From a bacterium (GTDB taxonomy: Bacteria; Chlamydiota; Chlamydiia; Chlamydiales; JAFEGQ01), in the NCBI GenBank assembly GCA_021809305.1, contig JAKBAF010000094.1, positions 1 through 5,810 on the forward strand: a stretch of 5,810 bases of DNA, written 5' to 3'. Positions 1 to 5,658 of the stretch are shown here, one piece after another (the stretch's first letter is position 1; every line of letters starts with the position of its first letter). The notes beneath the pieces were generated by a model, which saw nothing but the letters and a program-made list of their open reading frames with translations, did not search any database and was not told where the DNA came from. A program made the position numbers and the translations under genes.

Positions 1-116
1 TACGTGCATCGCCAGATCTCTTGCCTGAGTCATGGAGACTTAAATGCAGCCCAATCCGTGGGATAAAGAATATTTTAATCCCTGCGTCTCCTTGCAAATT
101 GTTAATTTCCGATTAA
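1..116 (+). pseudogene. Possible gene remnant at left edge (transposase TnpB-like or kinase-like motif)
   Basis: Two plus-strand frames are open from the window edge. Frame 1 ends at TAA 64-66 and encodes a peptide containing SHGDLNAAQSVG. Frame 3 ends at TAA 114-116 and contains IKNILIPA just past the frame-1 stop. Read together with a frame change near position 64, the pattern DLNAA...KNIL recalls the C-terminal DxNAAxNI motif of IS200/IS605-type TnpB proteins. The HGD part alone also recalls the catalytic loop of aminoglycoside-phosphotransferase-like kinases. No zinc-finger CxxC pair, no terminal repeat and no start is visible, and a short match like this can arise by chance. This is a tentative call only. 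Confidence 0.18.
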
Positions 117-122
117 TTCTTG

Positions 123-151
123 TTGCCAAGATCTCGTTCCGTACATAAATT
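123..151 (+). promoter_or_regulatory. Candidate sigma70-type promoter for the enzyme operon
   Basis: TTGCCA at 123-128 differs from the consensus -35 box at one base. It is followed after exactly 17 bases by TAAATT at 146-151, which matches four of six -10 positions, including the first two and the last. It is the best-spaced pair I found upstream of the operon. Transcription would start near 157-159. Found by eye only; AT-rich sequence nearby offers weaker alternatives. Confidence 0.35.
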
Positions 152-286
152 ATTCGCTGGTGGGTGATATCGGCAAGGCAAGTACGACTTGGCTCCCATA
201 GCACCCCACCCTTCTAGCTAAAGCGGTTTTTAGACGATAGGTGCGACTTATCGACTCTTGGCTGTATTGCGTTGGAGGTTTGTGCA

Positions 287-338
287 AAGGAGAAGTTCTC
301 CCATCTCCTTAGCCTAAGACAAAGAGAGGGGAGCTAAG
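287..338 (+). promoter_or_regulatory. Overlapping, mutually exclusive inverted repeats in the leader
   Basis: AAGGAGA 287-293 is the exact reverse complement of TCTCCTT 304-310 (7 pairs, 10-base loop). CTTAGC 308-313 is the exact reverse complement of GCTAAG 333-338 (6 pairs). The two stems share bases 308-310 and cannot both form in full. A compact dyad, GGAGAA-G-TTCTCC (289-301), lies inside the first stem and could instead be a protein-binding operator. No run of T follows either stem, so this is not a classical intrinsic terminator. A regulatory role is inference. Confidence 0.25.
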
Positions 339-384
339 CACCAGTCTCTATACCCGATGGGGGGAGAGGCTTAATCAAAACAAT

Positions 385-402
385 ATTAGCGAGGTGACTA
401 AT
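385..402 (+). promoter_or_regulatory. Ribosome-binding site of the first gene, framed by a short inverted repeat
   Basis: GAGGTGA at 391-397 is a strong Shine-Dalgarno sequence, with GAGG six bases before the ATG at 401. TGA 395-397 is in frame with the gene, so the start cannot lie further upstream. ATTAG 385-389 and CTAAT 398-402 are reverse complements. A 5-pair stem would hold the ribosome site in its loop and the first two bases of the start codon in its stem. The stem is weak and AT-rich; the ribosome site itself is solid. Confidence 0.75.
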
Positions 403-1516
403 GAGATTACCCCTAGTAGAATGGCTAGTCTCTCAATATTCAGATACTAGCCTTGAGAATGTTCGTATCATTGCATGTCAGCATATCTTAGAAACAACGC
501 ATGCGATGTTTCGGGCCCTTTACACTCTTGGCCTTAAACCGCAAAATGTCTCCCTTATTGGAAAGTGCTACTCTACGAATACTGAGGTACTCGAAGAGAT
601 GCGGGCTGATGGTCTAGACGTATCGGAATTTAGCACCTCCTATCAAAGTCACACATCATTTGACAAGCAGTATGATAGGTACGTTCGTAAGTTCATCGAG
701 TCTAGAGTCAATACAGATGCGCTGCGCACTTACGAGAGGGTTATCTTATTAGATGATGGGGGGCTACTTATTCCACATGCCATGAAGGCCTGTTTGGGGT
801 TGGAAAATGTGATTGGAATTGAGCAAACATCGTCTGGCTATATGAGGTTACAGAGCCTCTTCCTGCCATTCTCGGTCATAAATGTAGCTCGAAGCGATGC
901 TAAACGGCTACTTGAAACTCCAGCTATCGCAAAAAAATTAATGGAGAGCCTGGCAGAGAAACTAGGCCATGCAGCTATTGAAGAGTCGAAATTTCTCTTA
1001 CTTGGAGGGGGCGTTATCGGCCAGGCTATCCATTCATGCCTAAAAGAGCGGGCTGAATCTAAAATATTCGATATCGATCCTAATAGATCGCACTTGTTGT
1101 CTACTAATTTTCATCGCTCACTCCGCGATTACAACGTAATTATCGGCTGCACTGGGTCTATGAGCCTGCCAGTTACAAGTCACTCTCGGCTTCGAAAAGG
1201 GACAACGCTAATCAGCGCTTCCTCTTCGGATCGAGAATTTGATGCGGTGCATTTGCGTCGCCATTTGCCGCCAACAAGTAACTGCTGGGAGGACGCCAAG
1301 TGGAAGGGGCTTACGCTTGTAAATGGGGGCTTTCCTATTAATTTTAGCGGGCACCGTCAGAGCGTCTCCGCCTCAGCCATTCAGTTGACTCGGGCGCTCC
1401 TTGCAGGGGCGATCATACAGGCATCCAGAGATGAAATAGCAGGGGGTCAGTTTATTGCCCTCGACTCTGGCATTCAGCATATGGCACTTGGCGCCTATCA
1501 AGTTAAGGCTGCGTAG
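401..1516 (+). CDS. S-adenosylhomocysteine hydrolase-like NAD-binding protein, divergent active site
   Basis: A 371-residue protein with the overall layout of S-adenosylhomocysteine hydrolase (SAHase). The N-terminal part has a conserved-type His (ACQHILETT, H28), DDGG at 118-121, IEQTSSG at 140-146 and INVARSDAK at 160-168. The central Rossmann domain has GGGVIG at 202-207, the acidic DIDP at 224-227 matching the SAHase EIDP ribose-binding site, and GCTGS at 249-253. A Gly-His pair follows at 317-318. Compared from memory with human SAHase, the His, Asp-Asp and Lys186 positions are kept. The second Glu of the Glu-Glu pair is Gln, the Asp-Asn pair after the Lys is Glu-Thr, and the NIGH histidine is replaced within SSSD (274-277). 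The C-terminal tail lacks the Lys/Tyr NAD-contact segment, and the protein is shorter than typical SAHases (about 430 or more residues). I therefore infer an NAD(H)-dependent enzyme or binding protein on a related substrate rather than a housekeeping hydrolase. It is the first gene of a three-gene operon and its stop abuts the next start. It is probably cytoplasmic: no signal peptide is seen. Confidence 0.8.
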   Translation: MRLPLVEWLVSQYSDTSLENVRIIACQHILETTHAMFRALYTLGLKPQNVSLIGKCYSTNTEVLEEMRADGLDVSEFSTSYQSHTSFDKQYDRYVRKFIESRVNTDALRTYERVILLDDGGLLIPHAMKACLGLENVIGIEQTSSGYMRLQSLFLPFSVINVARSDAKRLLETPAIAKKLMESLAEKLGHAAIEESKFLLLGGGVIGQAIHSCLKERAESKIFDIDPNRSHLLSTNFHRSLRDYNVIIGCTGSMSLPVTSHSRLRKGTTLISASSSDREFDAVHLRRHLPPTSNCWEDAKWKGLTLVNGGFPINFSGHRQSVSASAIQLTRALLAGAIIQASRDEIAGGQFIALDSGIQHMALGAYQVKAA

Positions 1517-2347
1517 ATGGAGATGGCAACGGAGGGGGCTGTACTAAGTTTAAATAATGGCCGAATGCTCCCAGTACTTGGTTTGGGGACATGGCTTCTT
1601 CGGGGAAAAGAGGGCGAATCTATTATCGCTAGCGCGATTGAAATGGGCTACCGTCATATCGATACGGCGCCCATCTACTCCAATGAGGAGGCTGTTGGCC
1701 AAGCTATTCGATCATACGATAGAAGTTCGCTCTATATTACATCAAAGCTCTGGATTGACCACCTCTCTTCAGGTAAAGTGGAGGCGTCGTTTTACAAGAC
1801 AATAGAACAATTAAATACAGAGTATCTTGATTTGCTATTGATTCATTGGCCGATTCGTAGTGAAAATATTAAAGATACGCTAATGCAGATGCAGCGTCTT
1901 CAAGAGAGCGGGCAGCTAATCAGTATAGGGGTGAGCAATTTTACCGTCAGACATCTGCGCGATGCATTGGATTCCGGTGTAGAAATTGCGGTTAATCAGG
2001 TCGAGTTTCACCCCTTTCTCAATCAGGAAGAGCTGCTGCAATTCAGCCTGGCCAATGGCATTGCTACTGTTGCCTATGCGCCATTAGCAGGAGGGCTTGT
2101 TGCAAGTGATATCACTCTTTGCAAAATTGGGGAGAGACATCAAAAGACGGCAGCCCAGGTGGCCCTTCGCTGGTTAGTGCAAAAAGGATTGGGTGTCGTT
2201 CCTAAATCGGCATCACTTGAGCGATTGAGACAAAATGCAGCGATATTTGACTTTTCGCTTAGTCAGAATGAGATGTCTATTATAAGTTCCTTGCATACAG
2301 GAAATCGCGTCTATCATCCGCATTGGGCTGACTTTGAGTATATTTAG
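1517..2347 (+). CDS. Aldo/keto reductase (2,5-diketogluconate reductase-like type)
   Basis: A 276-residue NAD(P)H-dependent oxidoreductase of the aldo/keto reductase superfamily, full length for the short bacterial members. Visible signatures in order: LGLGTW 21-26; GYRHIDTAPIY 44-54, giving catalytic Asp49 and Tyr54; Lys77 in TSKLW; His110 in LLIHWP; GVSNF 138-142; NQVEFHP 160-166; YAPLAGG 187-193; and VPKSAS 228-233 with downstream Arg/Asn residues, the region that binds the NADPH 2'-phosphate. The catalytic tetrad is complete, so it should reduce an aldehyde or ketone to an alcohol, or the reverse, in the cytoplasm. The substrate cannot be read from sequence. The ATG at 1517 directly follows the TAG of the preceding gene in the same frame. 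AAGG at 1505-1508 is its only weak ribosome site, so translation is probably coupled; a second ATG at 1523 is also possible. Another gene begins 2 bases after its stop. Confidence 0.93.
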   Translation: MEMATEGAVLSLNNGRMLPVLGLGTWLLRGKEGESIIASAIEMGYRHIDTAPIYSNEEAVGQAIRSYDRSSLYITSKLWIDHLSSGKVEASFYKTIEQLNTEYLDLLLIHWPIRSENIKDTLMQMQRLQESGQLISIGVSNFTVRHLRDALDSGVEIAVNQVEFHPFLNQEELLQFSLANGIATVAYAPLAGGLVASDITLCKIGERHQKTAAQVALRWLVQKGLGVVPKSASLERLRQNAAIFDFSLSQNEMSIISSLHTGNRVYHPHWADFEYI

Positions 2348-2349
2348 TA

Positions 2350-3198
2350 ATGGCGGGGTCTATGAAGACAACAGATGTGTCGGCAGTAACCTGTGAGGAC
2401 GTTGGCAAGCTCTGGGATGAGAACGCGCGCCTCTGGACCTACCTTATCAGAAATGGCCATGACCTCTATCGCGATCATGTGAATACGCCTGGCTTTTTTT
2501 CAATTTTGCCGGATGTGAAGGGATTAAGAGGGCTCGATATTGGATGCGGGGAGGGGGATTACACAAGGCACTTGGCTCAGCGAGGGGCGATGATGACAGG
2601 GGTTGATATTAGCCCCACGTTTATCGAACTGGCTCAAGAGACAGAATCGAATCAACCCCTTGGAATTAATTATATAGAGCGAAATGCAGTCGATCTGCAA
2701 TTCAACTCCTGTTCTTTTGAGTTCACTACAGCTGTGCTAGCTCTTATGAATATTCCCGATTATAGGTCTGCAATTAAAGAGGCCTATAGAGTTTTAAAAT
2801 ATGGTGGGTTTCTCCAGTTGTCAATAACTCACCCCTGCTTCTGGTCTCTACAAATGGACTGGTCACATGATGAAGAGGGTAAAAAACGAGCGCTCCTGTG
2901 TCAGCAGTATTTCGAGGGATTAGTGCAAATTCCAAGCGATTGGATTTGGGAGTGGGTTCGAGACTCTTCCTATGTAGGAGGGAAGTCGACGTTCACGACA
3001 GTCGTTTTTAAGCAAACACTCTCAGAGTGGTTAAACGCGCTAACAGAGGCGGGTTTTGTGATCGAAAAGACGCTTGAGCCTAGACCCTCCGAAGAGTCAA
3101 TTGCGGCCCATCCGGAGATTTACGACAGTTTGATTGTTCCGTTCTTTCTTGTCATACAATGTAGAAAGTATCGCAGCCTGCCTCCTATGCATAAGTAG
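2350..3198 (+). CDS. Class I SAM-dependent methyltransferase
   Basis: A 282-residue methyltransferase of the seven-stranded Rossmann type (Methyltransf_11/25-like). Motif I is LDIGCGEGDYT (62-72), which binds SAM. The acidic post-I motif is VDIS (85-88), motif II lies around VLALMNIPD (129-137), and motif III is RVLKYGGFLQLSI (147-159), followed by THPCFW (160-165), a Thr-His-Pro-Cys segment seen in many small-molecule methyltransferases of this group. The C-terminal part (about 166-275) is rich in Trp and probably forms the acceptor-substrate cap. The acceptor is unknown. Third gene of the operon, 2 bases after the aldo/keto reductase. The start is uncertain: ATG 2350 has little ribosome-site sequence (TTGAGT), while ATG 2362 follows GCGGGG at 3 bases. 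The SAH it releases is the natural substrate of true SAHases, which makes the SAHase-like gene in the same operon notable, though that protein looks catalytically altered. Confidence 0.9.
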   Translation: MAGSMKTTDVSAVTCEDVGKLWDENARLWTYLIRNGHDLYRDHVNTPGFFSILPDVKGLRGLDIGCGEGDYTRHLAQRGAMMTGVDISPTFIELAQETESNQPLGINYIERNAVDLQFNSCSFEFTTAVLALMNIPDYRSAIKEAYRVLKYGGFLQLSITHPCFWSLQMDWSHDEEGKKRALLCQQYFEGLVQIPSDWIWEWVRDSSYVGGKSTFTTVVFKQTLSEWLNALTEAGFVIEKTLEPRPSEESIAAHPEIYDSLIVPFFLVIQCRKYRSLPPMHK

Positions 3199-3215
3199 GG
3201 ACTTGTCTTGTAGCA
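3199..3215. other. 17-base convergent gene junction without a clear terminator
   Basis: The plus-strand operon ends at TAG 3196-3198 and the minus-strand unit ends at TAA (3218-3216). Only 17 bases separate the stops and they contain no hairpin plus T-run in either direction. The nearest dyad is a weak AGCT...AGCT at 3218-3231, inside the minus-strand gene. Transcripts probably overlap at their 3' ends, or termination is Rho-dependent. Confidence 0.6.
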
Positions 3216-4868
3216 TTAGCTTTTCGGAGCTGTTACCACGTAGGTAGGCTCTCCGAGATCAAGGAGTCGGTTATCAAGCCATGGCCAGACCACCCAATGC
3301 GCGCTGGCTAAGGAGAGAGCGGCTGTGGTTGCAAGCCTGCTAAGTGCCAAGCGCTCGAATGGGCCGTGGCTTGCAACGGATCTGAAATAGCTGATGCCGC
3401 TTAGGAAGCACGCGGCAAATAGGGGCAGAACGGCAGCGTCGCGGCGCTGATTAAAGGGCTCAGCTGTTTTGTTGAAAGCGAGGCGAGCGGTATAGAGGCT
3501 TGTCGATCCAAAGAGGGCAAGCGATCCATCCCAAGGGCGATAGTAGGAAGTAGCGCCATAGGCAATAGCTGTGGCAAAGAGGAGAGCTATCGTAGCGAGA
3601 AGAGAGCCCTCCCTTTTTTTTGCCCGCTCGGGAAAGGAGGCGCCATCAAGCAGGTGGCGAGCGGTGTAGATTGCCCCTTTACACTCCCACTCCTCAACGA
3701 GGAGGCCATCCTCTGCGCCAAGAGCCACAGGTCTTGCTTTTACAGATCCAAACTCCAGGGTTCTCTGCATCTCATAGCATGCATCGCCCCCATCTCTTGG
3801 TAGCGTCCATTGATGGACGCCGTTTCCATGGCCTAAGGTAAAGAGTAGCTCCCCATCGCTCTCAACTGCAGAGCAGAGGAGAGAGAGGTTCTCATCAAAA
3901 TCAGAGCTTAAAACTCGCTGGCCGCTTGGGCGCGGCAGTAGCCACTCTCTATTGCTCGTCAGCCCTCGGACCCACACCTTCCCAATAAGGTTGCGTGCCA
4001 CAAGAAAGGTCTCTGCTCCGCATTGGAGTGTACCGAGTTGGAGCTTGCCGGCAAGTGACCCGAATGGAGTGAAGGAGGCCAATTTAATCCACCAGCCATC
4101 CTGCAGGGTTAGAACGTCTATGCAATGGTTGCCCGCTCTCTGCCCCAAGCTCGATTTAAGTTGAGCCCCAACTAACATGGGCTCCCCAGCCGTAACACAG
4201 GTCTCCATCCAGAGGTATTTATCCATAAATTGCGGGCATCTCTTCCAAGCACTAGGGGAGCCCGCTGCCTTGCTAAATAGCGAGTAGGAGAGCTCACTAC
4301 GCTCATTCCGCAGTGGGGGCAGAGGAAGCCAGCCGCCCGTTGGGAGGTCACCGATCACCGTCTCCGCGAAGGATGGCTCCCTCTTCATCTTAAGAAGCAA
4401 CCAATCAAGTCCTCCGGCTGTGATGCCGCGCATCTGCTTAACACTTTCAAGGATGAGCCGCTTGCCCCCTTGATCTTCGCAGACAAGTCTCTCTTTGGTG
4501 GCAAGATCGCCACTATAAATAAGATGCTGACAGGTAGCCCCCATTAGGCCGATCTTTGGTCTTTCAAAGTCGAGTCGTTGAAGCGCGGATAGCGATTCGA
4601 TCCGATCAGAGCTTAAGTCCTCAACCCCCGTCCCGCTCTCCCACCTCTTGAGATGCGGATAGCCGTGGGTAAAGGCAATAAGAGAGTGGCTTGTCCCAGA
4701 GCGAAGAGCTGTGACATGGGATAGCTCCTTTGTAGAGAGCCTAGTTTGCGATATCTCTCGCCGTAAGGGATCTTGAAATCGGAGAATCGGGGAGGGCTTA
4801 CCTTCCGTCGCTTGTGAGGGAAGAGGAGGACCACCGCTTGAGAGAGCATTAATTGATAAATCAGCCAT
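3216..4868 (-). CDS. Hypothetical protein: propeller-like beta repeats plus four C-terminal membrane helices
   Basis: A 550-residue protein of no family I recognise. Residues about 50-410 contain irregular repeats of short beta-rich blocks, for example SLIAFTHGYPHLKRW (62-76), QHLIYSGD (114-121), GGLDWLLLKM (152-161), DGWWIKLASF (257-266), ETFLVARNLIGKVWVRGL (286-303), ELLFTLGHGNGVHQW (340-354) and DGLLVEEWE (387-395). Their spacing suggests about seven blades of a beta-propeller-like fold (inference). Four hydrophobic segments follow near 421-441, 447-463, 478-496 and 510-532, so it is probably anchored in the inner membrane by its C-terminus. No N-terminal signal peptide is visible. An ATG 27 bases upstream (4895) is in frame but has no ribosome site. 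ATG 4868 has GAGAGGAG just before it and overlaps the upstream gene by only 8 bases, so I prefer it. The upstream neighbour is a paralogue. A structural or host-interaction role is possible but not shown. Confidence 0.75.
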   Translation of the reverse strand: MADLSINALSSGGPPLPSQATEGKPSPILRFQDPLRREISQTRLSTKELSHVTALRSGTSHSLIAFTHGYPHLKRWESGTGVEDLSSDRIESLSALQRLDFERPKIGLMGATCQHLIYSGDLATKERLVCEDQGGKRLILESVKQMRGITAGGLDWLLLKMKREPSFAETVIGDLPTGGWLPLPPLRNERSELSYSLFSKAAGSPSAWKRCPQFMDKYLWMETCVTAGEPMLVGAQLKSSLGQRAGNHCIDVLTLQDGWWIKLASFTPFGSLAGKLQLGTLQCGAETFLVARNLIGKVWVRGLTSNREWLLPRPSGQRVLSSDFDENLSLLCSAVESDGELLFTLGHGNGVHQWTLPRDGGDACYEMQRTLEFGSVKARPVALGAEDGLLVEEWECKGAIYTARHLLDGASFPERAKKREGSLLATIALLFATAIAYGATSYYRPWDGSLALFGSTSLYTARLAFNKTAEPFNQRRDAAVLPLFAACFLSGISYFRSVASHGPFERLALSRLATTAALSLASAHWVVWPWLDNRLLDLGEPTYVVTAPKS

Positions 4869-4870
4869 CG

Positions 4871-4878
4871 CTCCTCTC
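4871..4878 (-). promoter_or_regulatory. Ribosome-binding site deciding the start of the membrane protein gene
   Basis: On the minus strand this reads GAGAGGAG, followed by CG and the ATG at 4868. The GAGG core sits four bases from the start, somewhat close. The alternative ATG at 4895 is preceded by CCTATTGGGCCA, with no anti-16S complementarity. The site lies inside the end of the upstream gene, and the start and that gene's stop form ATGGCTGA, a typical translational-coupling arrangement. Confidence 0.55.
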
Positions 4879-5655
4879 TTGTTTCGGACGCTCATTGGCC
4901 CAATAGGGAGGAGGATCTGCGCTCACCCACGTCTTTAGACGGTCGAATAGAGGCCGCTTTCCTGCCGCAAGGCAGAGCGTCATGCTGGCAGTCCAGCGCA
5001 CCGGCCTCCAGGGATTGATCGTGCTGAATTTGACGGGAGTCAACACCCATGAGTCTGGCCCATACTCCGATCCAGCCTTGAGCGCTGCGAGAAATGCGAC
5101 ACAAGCGGTGGCAACGGCGGCAGCGGCCATGGCTGTTTTTACCCCAGCACTTGGCCCTTGCTTACCGGAGGTTGGTGGAAGGAAAGGAACCAAGCCCGCA
5201 GATAGGCTGCCACAGGTTGGAACTAAAAGGTCCGATCGGTTCAAGCGGCCGCACTCCCATAAGGAGAGGGTGGCACAGGCAACAAGCGCGACGTTAAGCC
5301 AGGGAAAAGAGCTCTTTTGAGGGGCCATTTCAGGTCCAATCATCTGCACCCAGACAGGGCGGTCGTTTATTCTCCAGCCGCTGCCGAGGTGCGAGGCCCC
5401 ATGGTTTAAAACAAGAGGCCGCCCCTCGCCCTCTGGGGTTCCTAGAGTCTCTTTACAAAGATAGCTTCCCTCCCCATTGCCCTTTAGCGCCCAGCGGTGC
5501 ACCGCGTTATTGGGAAGATCCGAGAGCAGGAAGAAGAGTTCACCCCTTAAGGAGAAGCAGGAGGCGTTGAGGTGGACATATCCGGCTCGATCATCGTCAA
5601 TCTCTTCCCCGTTCCGCCACTCAGGAGGCCCACAGCAGGGCGCATCGCCCCCAAA

Positions 5656-5658
5656 TCA
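5656..5658 (-). other. In-frame TGA interrupting the upstream paralogue
   Basis: The plus strand reads TCA, i.e. TGA on the minus strand, between codons for ...EEGATG and FGGDAPCCG.... The reading frame is open for 50 codons upstream to the window edge and for 264 codons downstream. Propeller-like sequence resembling the paralogue lies on both sides in this same frame. A single substitution or two compensating indels could explain it. A run of five G just downstream (TTTGGGGGC on the minus strand) is a possible site of slippage or base-calling error. Confidence 0.7.

Larger units (their letters stand above)
117..400 (+). other. Non-coding leader region upstream of the enzyme operon
   Basis: I see no convincing gene here. 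The stretch runs from the end of the possible remnant to the first enzyme gene and contains the candidate promoter. It also contains several short inverted repeats: GGTGGG 159-164 with CCCACC 205-210 (extendable by two pairs past a one-base bulge), CTAAA 218-222 with TTTAG 229-233, and the set at 287-338. It has purine-rich tracts, including six G at 359-364. No tRNA, rRNA or recognised riboswitch class is apparent. If the promoter at 123-151 is real, the transcript has a leader of roughly 240 bases, unusually long for a simple operon and compatible with leader-based regulation. Confidence 0.5.

Noticed and set aside
287..310. Intrinsic terminator at the AAGGAGA/TCTCCTT stem
   Set aside because: The stem is followed by AGCCTAAGAC rather than a T-run.
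401..1516. Calling the first gene a housekeeping ahcY
   Set aside because: It is too short and several catalytic and C-terminal NAD-contact residues of S-adenosylhomocysteine hydrolase appear absent.
1557..1805. 82-codon plus-strand frame inside the aldo/keto reductase
   Set aside because: It is an out-of-frame shadow of a gene with complete catalytic motifs and has no recognisable features.
4893..4895. Upstream ATG giving a 559-residue version of the intact membrane protein
   Set aside because: The sequence before it lacks a Shine-Dalgarno match, while the ATG at 4868 has one and gives a compact 8-base overlap with the upstream gene.
5500..5502. GTG as the true start of a 213-residue membrane protein
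   Set aside because: No ribosome site precedes it, and it lies inside a propeller-like block that continues upstream in the same frame and resembles the neighbouring paralogue.
5656..5658. TGA as a selenocysteine codon
   Set aside because: No paralogue Cys aligns clearly at this site, I see no convincing SECIS-like hairpin, and the protein does not look like a selenoenzyme. Mutation or sequence error is simpler.
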